Source of the DNA: Treponema sp.
GTDB lineage: Bacteria > Spirochaetota > Spirochaetia > Treponematales > Treponemataceae
Length of the DNA: 36,941 nucleotides
Assembly: GCA_024402565.1 (NCBI GenBank)
Contig: JAKSTM010000014.1
Span: 1 to 36,941, forward strand
Direction of reading: 5' to 3'
Position numbers and translations under genes: made by a program. Positions 1 to 7,560 of this stretch are shown piece by piece. How positions within the stretch are numbered: position 1 is the stretch's first letter; each line of letters starts with the position of its first letter. The notes under the pieces are model-generated. The model was not told where the DNA came from. It ran no database searches and worked only from the letters and a program-made list of their open reading frames with translations.

Positions 1-49
1 AAACATTTCGGAGATAGTATCGTAAAATATTGTTTTCTATATGCATTAA

Positions 50-484
50 TTAAATCCCCTTACTCAAAAACATTTCCATTGGCTGTTCAAATCCTGGAAT
101 ATCAACAGTAAAGCCGCCGCAATCTTTATAACCAAGTTTTCTGTAAAAATGCTGGGCGCTTTCATCCACTTGAGTAGAAACCATCACCATGCCGTAGCCT
201 TTTGATTTCATATCAGCTTCCCAATGTTCCATCAACTTACGGCCGTAACCTTTTTTCTGTGCATTCCAGTCTACAAAAAGCATTGTGCAGAAAGGGGTAT
301 TATCCCAGAACAAATTGTATCTCAATAAGCCCACAGGTTTTCCTTCTTCAAAAAGAACATAACCCAATTTATCCCGGACTTTTATTTTAAATTGATCTTC
401 AGGTAAATGCTTATCAAGGCTATACCAAAACGTTTTGTCATCAGATGTGACGTATTTAATTTCCGTTTTTTCTGTGTGTGTCAT
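50..484 (-). CDS. GNAT family N-acetyltransferase
   Basis: 144 residues, the usual length of a single-domain GNAT enzyme, which transfers an acetyl group from acetyl-CoA to an amine. The acetyl-CoA-binding segment is seen around residues 70-90 (FVDWNAQKKGYGRKLMEHWE, matching the Q/RxxGxG/A signature) and the C-terminal strand with AQHFYRKLGYKDCG is typical of the family. A good Shine-Dalgarno (AGGTAGGTGA) precedes the ATG. It is the last gene of a tight minus-strand run, 12 nt downstream of the P-loop kinase. The substrate cannot be read from sequence; small-molecule or drug acetylation is possible. Fold is near certain, function unknown. Confidence 0.9.
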   Translation of the reverse strand: MTHTEKTEIKYVTSDDKTFWYSLDKHLPEDQFKIKVRDKLGYVLFEEGKPVGLLRYNLFWDNTPFCTMLFVDWNAQKKGYGRKLMEHWEADMKSKGYGMVMVSTQVDESAQHFYRKLGYKDCGGFTVDIPGFEQPMEMFLSKGI

Positions 485-496
485 TTCACCTACCTT

Positions 497-976
497 TTAC
501 TGTTCAACCCAAACATCAATTTCTTCTTTCCCAGGGATTTCAAAAATCGATTTGAATTTTTGAGCCAGTCCTTCATCAACATAATACGCATCAGATTTTT
601 TTCCCATAACATCTTTATTCCGTTTATCCAACCGGCGGTACCATTCTTCATCGCTTATGCTGATGTAATGAAACTCGTATTCAATTCCACGGGAGCCGTA
701 AAACTCTTTTGAAAAATCCCTTTCAGCTTTAGTCCAGAATCCCCAGTCCAGAACAACATTGATTCCAGTTTCCACAATCTCTACCGATTTCTGAAAAAAG
801 TACTGCTCCAGTTTTTCCACATAAACATCCAGAGTGTCGCCACCGTTCTGCCCCAAAAGAGTGAGCGTAATGTCATCAACAGAAAGAATGACTGCCTTTT
901 TATCTTTACGAAGCTGCTGAGAATAAGTTGATTTCCCGCTGCAAATTTTTCCGCATAATATATAAACTTTTGCCAT
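497..976 (-). CDS. P-loop kinase-like ATP-binding protein (AAA_33 / zeta-toxin-like fold)
   Basis: 159 residues, cytosolic. A Walker A motif lies at residues 9-17 (GKICSGKST), and the rest looks like the small nucleoside/shikimate-kinase type of P-loop protein: an SVDD segment after the first strand, a VVLDWGFWTKAERD segment and an RNKDVMGKKSDAYYVDE lid region. Such proteins phosphorylate small molecules, including some antibiotics; the substrate here is unknown. Its ATG overlaps the stop of the upstream GNAT by one base (TAATG), so the two are translationally coupled. A decayed partial copy of its C-terminal coding region lies at 2389-2460. Confidence 0.85.
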   Translation of the reverse strand: MAKVYILCGKICSGKSTYSQQLRKDKKAVILSVDDITLTLLGQNGGDTLDVYVEKLEQYFFQKSVEIVETGINVVLDWGFWTKAERDFSKEFYGSRGIEYEFHYISISDEEWYRRLDKRNKDVMGKKSDAYYVDEGLAQKFKSIFEIPGKEEIDVWVEQ

Positions 977-1377
977 TATAACTCCTTCACCAGATGATAT
1001 TTCTTATTTCCATCAGGAATATTATCCAGTTCACCAATAATTCTATATCCGTGTTTCTTATAAAACTCAGGTGCCTGCCAGCTCATTGTGTCCACATGTA
1101 CTGAATGACAACTGCGGTGAACTGCTTCTTCTTCGGCAGCTTTCAGCAGTCTTGATCCGATTCCCGTTTTACGATATTTTTCATCCACCCAAAGAATATC
1201 CAGGTGCATCCATCCCCAGTAAGTTCCTCCAAGGATTCCGGCAATCACATTTTCGTCTTCATCATATTCCACGATATTCAGAAGTTCATGATTATCTGGA
1301 CCAACAGCTTTATTGTTGAATTCTTCAAGAGCATTATTTACAAAATTGATTTCTTCTTCTGATGGGTTGTAGTTCAT
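976..1377 (-). CDS. GNAT family N-acetyltransferase
   Basis: 133 residues. The acetyl-CoA site is visible as KYRKTGIGSRLLKAAEEEA (R/QxxGxG), followed by HVDTMSWQAPEFYKKHGY, the usual beta-bulge and C-terminal strand of GNATs; an ILWVDEKYR strand precedes it. It sits 10 nt after the HAD gene stop and overlaps the kinase start by one base, so it is the middle of a four-gene operon. Two acetyltransferases and one kinase in a row resemble small-molecule modification cassettes, but no substrate is evident. Confidence 0.9.
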   Translation of the reverse strand: MNYNPSEEEINFVNNALEEFNNKAVGPDNHELLNIVEYDEDENVIAGILGGTYWGWMHLDILWVDEKYRKTGIGSRLLKAAEEEAVHRSCHSVHVDTMSWQAPEFYKKHGYRIIGELDNIPDGNKKYHLVKEL

Positions 1378-1387
1378 TTTTTTCTTC

Positions 1388-2056
1388 TTATATCAACTTT
1401 AATACTTCCATGGGATTTTCCAAATGAATGAATCCATCCAGTCTGGAAACAGGCTGTTCATAGCCATCTTTTAAATACCATGCGGCTTGAGCAGTTTTCA
1501 TATTCAAAGAAGCGGCAGTTTCTAATTCCTGGCTTCCACCGTCTCCAATGTACAGGCATTCATCCTCCGCCAGATTCATCTTTTCAAGACAGCGGGAAAA
1601 AATTCTGGTATCAGGTTTACAGATTTTTTCATCAAAAGATAATATTACTGCATCAAAATAAGGAAACAAAATACTTTCTTTTATTACTTTTGCTTCTTCC
1701 GAAAAACAGTTGCTAATCAATCCGATTTTTAAGCCTTTTTCTTTTAAAGCATTCAGCATGGGAATTATTTCCGGATTCATATGATTAAAAACTTCCGCCT
1801 TGCATTCAGTTCTCTTCTTAGAAAGAAGCAGTAATTTTTCCTGAGTAAAACAATCATTATCTTTCATGATTTTTTCAATCACATCTTCGTAAGTGATTAA
1901 GCCTAAAGTTCTGTCTGATATTGTTTTAGTCCAGGCTTCCTTAAAAATTGTAGGATCAATTTCTGCGTCCTTTGCCATATCTTTGCTAAAATACATAGGA
2001 GATTCAAACAAAGTGACAAGGGTTTCGTACATATCAAATATAACTGCTTTAATCAT
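1388..2056 (-). CDS. HAD superfamily hydrolase (haloacid dehalogenase-like)
   Basis: 222 residues, typical for a subfamily IA HAD phosphatase/dehalogenase. Motif I is FDMYETL with the nucleophile Asp8; the second Asp of the usual DxD is replaced by Tyr, as in haloacid-dehalogenase-type members (FDxYGTL). Motif II is LISNCF, motif III the Lys in KICKPD, and motif IV YIGDGGSQEL. An alpha-helical cap lies between motifs I and II. First gene of the minus-strand run HAD-GNAT-kinase-GNAT; the 76 bases before it separate it from the tautomerase, so it may have its own promoter. Precise substrate unknown; phosphatase versus dehalogenase cannot be settled here. Confidence 0.88.
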   Translation of the reverse strand: MIKAVIFDMYETLVTLFESPMYFSKDMAKDAEIDPTIFKEAWTKTISDRTLGLITYEDVIEKIMKDNDCFTQEKLLLLSKKRTECKAEVFNHMNPEIIPMLNALKEKGLKIGLISNCFSEEAKVIKESILFPYFDAVILSFDEKICKPDTRIFSRCLEKMNLAEDECLYIGDGGSQELETAASLNMKTAQAAWYLKDGYEQPVSRLDGFIHLENPMEVLKLI

Positions 2057-2132
2057 TTTTTTCTTTTACTCTATTATCTGTCACAATATGCTTTACGTTA
2101 TCAAGAAGTACTAATCTTACTGACTTATTCAA

Positions 2133-2363
2133 TTACTCGCAGGTGTAACCGGGCTTTTTGAAAAGCACTTTTTCATCTGGAACAATATTTGCGTCCCAGA
2201 CTTTTTCCTTCCAGTCTTCTGGTGCTATATCTTTGATTGCAACAGAAACACTTGAAGATTTGCATCCTAAGGTTTGTGAAAGAACTTCTGCAATTTTTTC
2301 CGCACATTCTCTTTTCTGTTCATCAGTTCTACCGGAATAACACTTAATTTCTACATGTGGCAT
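2133..2363 (-). CDS. 4-oxalocrotonate tautomerase family protein
   Basis: 76 residues, the size of single-domain 4-OT tautomerases, which form oligomers and use the N-terminal proline freed by Met removal as catalytic base. The sequence begins MPHVEIKCYSGRT, giving the expected Pro1, followed by the alpha helix DEQKRECAEKIAEVLSQTLG and the second strand SSVSVAIKDIAPEDW. The AAAGGAG upstream lies 12 nt from the ATG, a rather long spacing. The segment just upstream is a remnant of a kinase gene, so this gene may have been brought next to it by a rearrangement. Natural substrate unknown. Confidence 0.88.
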   Translation of the reverse strand: MPHVEIKCYSGRTDEQKRECAEKIAEVLSQTLGCKSSSVSVAIKDIAPEDWKEKVWDANIVPDEKVLFKKPGYTCE

Positions 2364-2388
2364 TTTTGAATCATACTCCTTTCATTTT

Positions 2389-2460
2389 TTTGAACTTTTT
2401 CTGCTAGTCTTTCATCTACAAAATATGCATCAGACTTTTTTCCAGAACATTTTTATTCTT
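2389..2460 (-). pseudogene. Frameshifted remnant of a P-loop kinase paralogue (C-terminal part)
   Basis: Read on the minus strand, this encodes KKSDAYFVDERLAEKVQ, closely matching KKSDAYYVDEGLAQKFK of the intact kinase at 497-976. The nucleotides align well with 551-632. An A-run one base shorter than in the intact gene shifts the frame just before KKSD; upstream of the shift the other frame reads NKNVLEK versus NKDVMGK. Nothing recognisable of the Walker A half remains. It is a relic of a duplicated or recombined kinase gene. Confidence 0.75.
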
Positions 2461-2524
2461 CCATTATATATGATGATCAGAAATTTTTGGATAAAGCAAT
2501 GATTTAATTACAGGAGATTTATGA

Positions 2525-2707
2525 TTGTGGTATATTATCAATCTTGCTGTAGAAATTCTTGAACATGACAAAGTTCCGTTTTACTGCTGTGCCTGGTCCA
2601 ATATTCGTTCTGCTGGAAATGCAATTAAGGCAGGCTTTGTTCCTTTCTGGGTAGAAATGACAGTAAAGCCAGCCGATGTGGTTGATAGAATAAATAGGAG
2701 TGTTTGA
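2525..2707 (+). pseudogene. C-terminal fragment of a GNAT acetyltransferase
   Basis: About 55 codons reading FYCCAWSNIRSAGNAIKAGF then VPFWVEMTVKP, which resembles the end of GNAT proteins (the SNIRSxxxAIKxGF pattern). There is no acetyl-CoA-binding motif, no Shine-Dalgarno and only a TTG to start from, so the N-terminal two thirds are missing. It is best read as the surviving tail of a deleted gene. Its loss coincides with the left edge of the GH5-kinase-regulator block. Confidence 0.65.
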
Positions 2708-2758
2708 AGAAAAAATTTTTGGGAGTTTAACTATGTAGTTTTATCATGTGTCCGTTTA

Positions 2759-2764
2759 TATAAT
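2759..2764 (+). promoter_or_regulatory. Candidate -10 (TATAAT) for the GH5 gene
   Basis: A consensus TATAAT lies 20 bases before the GTG start, which would leave a leader of about 14 nt holding the GGAGG Shine-Dalgarno at 2774-2778. No convincing -35 is seen at the normal distance, so activation by a regulator is possible. Confidence 0.45.
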
Positions 2765-2784
2765 TAAAAAAACGGAGGCCCAAA

Positions 2785-5010
2785 GTGTCGAAAAGAAATA
2801 TTAAAAAACTGAATGCCATTTTTACAGCAGGTATTTTATGCATGTTCTTTACATGTTTACAATTTACCGGCTGTAATCATGATGTTCCTTCAAATACAAA
2901 TTCTGGAACTACAGAAAAATCTGATGAAAAACTTCTTAAAGTACAAAACTCTTTTAATTGGGGAACAACCTATAATCAGCAGACAAAAGTTTTAACTTTT
3001 GAAAAAGGATGGAAAATTGCCACCTTTAATTTTGAAAATGCCGAGACTGTTGATGCCAGTAATTTTAATTACATAGAACTTTCATATTCTGATTTGACAC
3101 TGCCTGTAGTAATTTTCCGTATTATCTATTCTGATGAATCCTATTCTCAAGTTTATTTGCAGGATCATTTGAACAAAGCTTACATCAAACTGAATGAAAG
3201 TAAGAAAAAAGCCGTAAAATCAATCACTTTCCAGACGATTATGACTGATGATTATTATGCGGATTCTGCTTCATTAAAATTGGGAGATTTTAAGTTTGTA
3301 AAAGAAAAGCCGGCTTCTGAAAAATCCCCGGTTGTAGATAAAGTTTCAGGAAATTTTGATGACACAATTTCTGGAAATGATATAACCGATAAAATTGCCA
3401 TTGGATGGAATGCATCCCGTATGAGTGCTTGTCCTCACTATGCAACTGTAGATTTAGAAAATTTACGCTTTGGATTGCAGGAAGATTTTGAATCAAAAAA
3501 AGACGCTGATGGTAAACCAGTTTTGGATGCAAATAATAATCCAGAAATTGAATCCAAGATTCTGGGAACATCTGCCATGGGTCTTTCTATCGAAGGAAAC
3601 TTACTCCCAGAAGAATCTCAGGCTCACCTTAAGGCTGGTTTTGATCACGGATTTAAATCTCTTCGTGTAAATGTTACCTGGTTTGCCCATATCATTGACG
3701 ACAAATACACAATTGATCCTTATTGGATGGAACGGGTCAAGGAAGTTGTGGATTGGGCTATTGCTGATGGATATTATGTTTTCTTAAACGATCATCATTC
3801 TATTTACGCCTTCATGTCTTCTCCCATTGGATATGCTCAGGGATATAATCTTACAGAAGCCGACAAAGCTGAATCAAAAAAATTCCTGCAGGCTGTCTGG
3901 AAACAAATTGCAACTGCATTCAACGGAAGTTACGATGAGCATCTTCTTTTTGAAACCTTGAATGAACCTAGAATTTCCTGTTCTGCTGCCGAAAATCCTC
4001 GTGGTGAATTCTGGCCATACGAAATGACAAAGGAACAGATTGCAAAAGGAACAGCAGTTTTAAATGAGTATAATCAGCTTATTGTTGATACAATCCGAGC
4101 AACTGGTGGAAACAATGCAAAACGATTTATTATGGTTCCTCCTTACGCCACAGATGCTGAAAATGAATTAGTTTTTGATACAGGATTTAAACTTCCAACA
4201 GATTCAGTCGATGGCAGACTGATGCTTGCGGTTCACTGGTATCCAATGACTCATACTGGAATTAAGAAATATACACCTGAACTGAAGGAAAAATTCCAGA
4301 AAGTATTTTATAACCTTTACAAAGATTATATTTCTAAAGGGATTCCTGTTTGTATGACTGAATTTAATGTTCAGAATCTTGGCGAAGAAAGTAAAATCTT
4401 TACAAAGGAAGCCCGCTATGAATGCCTCTATGATTTTTGTAAATTAGCAGGTCAGTATAGAATTTCTATGACGGCCTGGGATGATGGAATGGTTCACGGA
4501 ATTGTAAATCGTAGTGCTCCATATGCATTAACTGATGGTGAAGATTTCTTCCCAAAATTGATTGAAGCCTGGCATGAAGGAAAGAAACTGGAACCAAAAT
4601 CTCCGGAAAAAACATTGGCTGACATTTTTATTGAAAACAGTGATAAAGCAGTTTCTGTTATGAATGAAGCTGTGACTCTTTCAGATTGGGGAGCTTCAAC
4701 GGTTTGCTCTGTTAAAGCGGATAAACTTGTCGGCTTGAAAGAAAACTCAATCATCAAAATTGAAATAGAAGGCGATACCTCTTATAAAAATTTTGCTATC
4801 CATCAAGCTGGAACTTGGAATAAAATTCAAATCAATGGAACCGTGTATTCAGAAAAAGGTAAAAGGGATGATAGCGATAATTTTTACTATGAAGGAAATA
4901 ATTCACCTTTGTATATTAAGCTTTCTGCTCAGGATGTAGCGACACTGAAAAATGGATTTGATATTCGTGGAATGAATGTCACAATAAAAAATATCCAGGT
5001 AATTTTTTAA
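2785..5010 (+). CDS. Secreted GH5 family glycoside hydrolase lipoprotein (endo-beta-glucanase/mannanase-like)
   Basis: 741 residues starting at GTG, with GGAGG six bases upstream. A signal peptide ends in the lipobox FTGC (Cys30), so it is predicted to be lipid-anchored on the cell envelope. Order: beta-rich module about 45-175, linker, GH5 TIM barrel about 200-600, beta-rich module about 625-741. All GH5 hallmarks are present: Arg294 (SLRVNVTW), His337-His338 (NDHHS), acid/base Glu394 in ETLNEP, His484-Trp-Tyr, and nucleophile Glu526 in CMTEFN. It should hydrolyse internal beta-1,4 bonds of cellulose, xyloglucan, mixed-linkage glucan or mannan; the subfamily (GH5_4-like by feel) is not certain. 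The two flanking modules look like carbohydrate-binding domains, but I do not recognise a family. The next genes encode a two-component system. Confidence 0.92.
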   Translation: MSKRNIKKLNAIFTAGILCMFFTCLQFTGCNHDVPSNTNSGTTEKSDEKLLKVQNSFNWGTTYNQQTKVLTFEKGWKIATFNFENAETVDASNFNYIELSYSDLTLPVVIFRIIYSDESYSQVYLQDHLNKAYIKLNESKKKAVKSITFQTIMTDDYYADSASLKLGDFKFVKEKPASEKSPVVDKVSGNFDDTISGNDITDKIAIGWNASRMSACPHYATVDLENLRFGLQEDFESKKDADGKPVLDANNNPEIESKILGTSAMGLSIEGNLLPEESQAHLKAGFDHGFKSLRVNVTWFAHIIDDKYTIDPYWMERVKEVVDWAIADGYYVFLNDHHSIYAFMSSPIGYAQGYNLTEADKAESKKFLQAVWKQIATAFNGSYDEHLLFETLNEPRISCSAAENPRGEFWPYEMTKEQIAKGTAVLNEYNQLIVDTIRATGGNNAKRFIMVPPYATDAENELVFDTGFKLPTDSVDGRLMLAVHWYPMTHTGIKKYTPELKEKFQKVFYNLYKDYISKGIPVCMTEFNVQNLGEESKIFTKEARYECLYDFCKLAGQYRISMTAWDDGMVHGIVNRSAPYALTDGEDFFPKLIEAWHEGKKLEPKSPEKTLADIFIENSDKAVSVMNEAVTLSDWGASTVCSVKADKLVGLKENSIIKIEIEGDTSYKNFAIHQAGTWNKIQINGTVYSEKGKRDDSDNFYYEGNNSPLYIKLSAQDVATLKNGFDIRGMNVTIKNIQVIF

Positions 5011-5025
5011 TCCGATTCCCCGTGA

Positions 5026-5031
5026 TAGAAT
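5026..5031 (+). promoter_or_regulatory. Extended -10 abutting the sensor kinase start (leaderless candidate)
   Basis: TGATAGAAT (TGn plus hexamer TAGAAT) ends 6 nt before the ATG at 5038. The leader has no Shine-Dalgarno, so transcription would start at or next to the A of ATG. Confidence 0.5.
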
Positions 5032-5037
5032 GAGTTT

Positions 5038-6636
5038 ATGAATCAGAACCGATTTTTCACTTTATTGCTTTTAATTTTTCTTTCGACAACTAAATTATCA
5101 GCAGCAACAATTATGATGGATTCCAACAGTGTTGTTCATGAAATTGCAACATCTATGGATGGAAACTGGCAGGTTGCTGGTATGGTTCAGGAAGGCGGAG
5201 AGTATGATGGTGAAGAAAGTTTTGTCCTTTTTTCTACAGATTTTTATTGGAATAAACCTGAAAAACTTTTAAGTTTTAAACAGAGCGGCTGGTGTTTACC
5301 TTCAGTTTGTACAAATTATCAGCGTGATTCTTTTATTGTGTATTATCCAAACTGGACTCCCGGTCATAAAGATGGTGGATTTTACGAGTTCATAAAAAAG
5401 AATGGACGTTATTCCGCTTTGAATTTTAACAGAACTTTTATTGAATACAGTGAAATTGGAAAGCTTTTTTCAAATAAGTATGGCTGTTATTTAATCAAAC
5501 TTTTTGGTGAATATAATCCTGTCGGAGATGGCAGAAACTGTAAACTTTATAAACTTGATTTTGATGGCGATAAGATTTCCTTAAAAGTTCCGGAACAGAT
5601 GAATGATATTGAACTGCATTATATAACCTGGAGAAATGAAAAATTAAAATTTGATTCTCCAACGTTTCAGGATTTAGCATTTAGTACGGAACATGCAATC
5701 ATAGCTTTGGATGCAGATGGAGAAAACTGGTGGTATTTTAATTGCACTGATGAATCGGTAAAAAAATTTAACTCTCGGGAAGAAGCAGTAATTTATGATC
5801 AGGAATTTCAGAAAACTCAAAACCCGTCGACTTTTCAATTTCAATTCATTTATGTTTTGATTATTTTCTTTCTTTTGGTGGTTCTCATTTGTTTATATTT
5901 TTATCTTCTTAAAAGAAAGGCAAAAACTCAGTTACAGAAGAGAAGCTCTCCTTCACTAAATGATGTAAATGCAAAAGAAAAAAACAGATTCATTTTTAAT
6001 ATTCAGGAAATGGAACGGTCAAAAATCAGTAGGGATATTCATGATTCGGTGATTCAGGATATTCGCGTAATCAGACTTGAGGCAGAAAATCTTGAAGTAA
6101 AAGAAAAATCAAAAGAAGGTCAAAAACATATTCAGCAGATAGCAACTGATTGTATCGTTAAATTGCGCAATATTTGTTACAACCTTACTCCAGTTGAATT
6201 AATGAATCATTCTCAAAATGCCTCGTCACAGATAGAGCTTGTTTCTATCATACAAAGTCTGGCTCAGCAGTTTACGGCCAGAACCCATGTTCCATGTTCT
6301 GTTGGAGTAGCAGAAAGCTTTGATTACCCTGTTTTAAAAAAGGAAGTTACACAAAATCTTTTTAGAGTTGTGCAGGAAGCTTTAAATAATATCGAAAAGC
6401 ATTCTTATGCCACAAAGGCGAGTATTTTTATAAACAAAAAGGATTCCAGACTTGTCATTTATATAAATGATGATGGAATTGGTTGCAACACTCAGACAAT
6501 AACAGAAAAAATGAAAAGTAATGAACACTTGGGTCTCAGATCTATGAAAGATCGAATGGAATTGCTGGGTGGAAAAATTGATTTCATTTCATCTCAAGAT
6601 GATGGAATGGAAGTAAGAATTGAGTTGGAAATATGA
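5038..6636 (+). CDS. Sensor histidine kinase, NarL/DegS class, with large exported sensor domain
   Basis: 532 residues. A cleavable-type signal sequence (to about residue 23, LSAA) leads into about 240 exported residues of unrecognised, beta-rich sequence, then one membrane segment (about 267-290), a short coiled linker and the kinase core. HisKA_3 dimerisation helix: SRDIHDSVIQDI with phospho-acceptor His335. HATPase_c: N box QEALNNIEKHS (about 446-456), DDGIGC, and GLRSMKDRMELLGG. It autophosphorylates and passes phosphate to the adjacent regulator, whose start overlaps its stop (ATGA). The position 27 bases after the cellulase suggests it senses polysaccharide or its breakdown products, which is inference. 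No Shine-Dalgarno; see the -10 at 5026. Confidence 0.9.
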   Translation: MNQNRFFTLLLLIFLSTTKLSAATIMMDSNSVVHEIATSMDGNWQVAGMVQEGGEYDGEESFVLFSTDFYWNKPEKLLSFKQSGWCLPSVCTNYQRDSFIVYYPNWTPGHKDGGFYEFIKKNGRYSALNFNRTFIEYSEIGKLFSNKYGCYLIKLFGEYNPVGDGRNCKLYKLDFDGDKISLKVPEQMNDIELHYITWRNEKLKFDSPTFQDLAFSTEHAIIALDADGENWWYFNCTDESVKKFNSREEAVIYDQEFQKTQNPSTFQFQFIYVLIIFFLLVVLICLYFYLLKRKAKTQLQKRSSPSLNDVNAKEKNRFIFNIQEMERSKISRDIHDSVIQDIRVIRLEAENLEVKEKSKEGQKHIQQIATDCIVKLRNICYNLTPVELMNHSQNASSQIELVSIIQSLAQQFTARTHVPCSVGVAESFDYPVLKKEVTQNLFRVVQEALNNIEKHSYATKASIFINKKDSRLVIYINDDGIGCNTQTITEKMKSNEHLGLRSMKDRMELLGGKIDFISSQDDGMEVRIELEI

Positions 6637-7253
6637 AAAATACATTTTATTTAATTGATGATCACACAATGGTTCGAAACGGCTTAAAAGCCTGGCTTGA
6701 ATCTCATACTCATTGGAAAATATTGAAGGATTTTTCCAGCGGCACAGATTGTTTACAATCTTTAAATTCTCTTTCAAAAGATTCTGACATGTTACCTGAA
6801 ATAATTATTGTTGATGTTCAGCTTTCTGGGGAAAGTGGATTTGACTTTGCAAAAAAAGTCTCAGCAGATTTTCCTCAAATTAAAATAGTAATGTATTCCA
6901 TGTATGATACAGCGGGCTTTGTTCTACAGGCAAAGGATTGCGGTGCAAAAGGATATATTTCTAAAGTGGCGGCCGAAGAGGAACTGGTAAACTGTTTAAA
7001 TTCAGTTCAGAGAGGTGAAACTTATCTGGAAGATTTTATGCAGAACGCTCAAACTCAATTAGAAGAAATATTATGTATGCTTTCGAAACAAGAAAAAAAT
7101 ATCTTTGAAGCCATTTTGCAGGGTAAAAGCAACCAGCAGATTTGTGAAGATCTTTTTATCAGTACACACACTGTAGAAAATTATACAAGCCGTATTTACG
7201 ATAAAGTTAATGTCAGTTGTCGTGAAGAATTAATAAAGAAATTTTGCAGATAA
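6633..7253 (+). CDS. NarL/FixJ-type response regulator
   Basis: 206 residues. Receiver domain 1-120 with the acidic pocket Asp9-Asp10, phospho-acceptor Asp61 (IIVDVQL), Ser89 and Lys111 (YISKVA). The C-terminal LuxR-type helix-turn-helix runs about 145-206 (LSKQEKNIFEAILQGKSNQQ then ICEDLFISTHTVENYTSRIY). It overlaps the kinase gene by four bases (ATGA) and is its obvious partner. DNA targets cannot be seen; the upstream GH5 gene is the natural candidate. The stop codon is immediately followed by a truncated release-factor gene on the other strand. Confidence 0.93.
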   Translation: MKNTFYLIDDHTMVRNGLKAWLESHTHWKILKDFSSGTDCLQSLNSLSKDSDMLPEIIIVDVQLSGESGFDFAKKVSADFPQIKIVMYSMYDTAGFVLQAKDCGAKGYISKVAAEEELVNCLNSVQRGETYLEDFMQNAQTQLEEILCMLSKQEKNIFEAILQGKSNQQICEDLFISTHTVENYTSRIYDKVNVSCREELIKKFCR

Positions 7254-7425
7254 TATTCTTTTTCTGTTTTTCCTCATCAGTAATTCCACCAACAGCAGAA
7301 ACCGGCATCACAAGATGAACTTTTGTATTTACCTTATTTACGTTCTGTCCTCCGTTTCCTCCGCTTCGCGCAAAAGTCATTTGAGAATTATTCAGAATGG
7401 ATTCGTGCAGTTCGCTTTTATTCAT
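7254..7425 (-). pseudogene. arfB: Truncated ArfB/YaeJ-type peptidyl-tRNA hydrolase (GGQ release factor)
   Basis: Starting at the ATG at 7425 the protein reads MNKSELHESILNNSQMTFAR and continues SGGNGGQNVNKVNTKVHL, the RF-1 domain with the catalytic GGQ of ribosome-rescue factor ArfB. Intact ArfB is about 135-140 residues; here homology stops after about 57 residues (VGGITDEEKQ) exactly where the response-regulator gene ends, and the frame runs out 40 bases into that gene. The basic C-terminal tail needed to enter the mRNA channel is gone, so it should be non-functional. A TATAAT at 7433-7438, 7 nt from the ATG, may be its old promoter. Confidence 0.8.
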
Positions 7426-7560
7426 ATCAATTATTATATAGAGCAAATAATATTTTGGGGATAAAGCTGTAGTTTAATTTAACCGCTTAGTACACCCTGG
7501 AAATATAAAATATAATTTTTTTTGCTTCTATGATAAAATTACGAGATAGGGGTTATTGTT

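Noticed and set aside
50..2363. Integron-like cassette array (small GNAT, kinase, HAD, tautomerase genes)
   Set aside because: The genes are separated by only 10-12 bases or overlap, leaving no room for attC sites, and no integrase is present.
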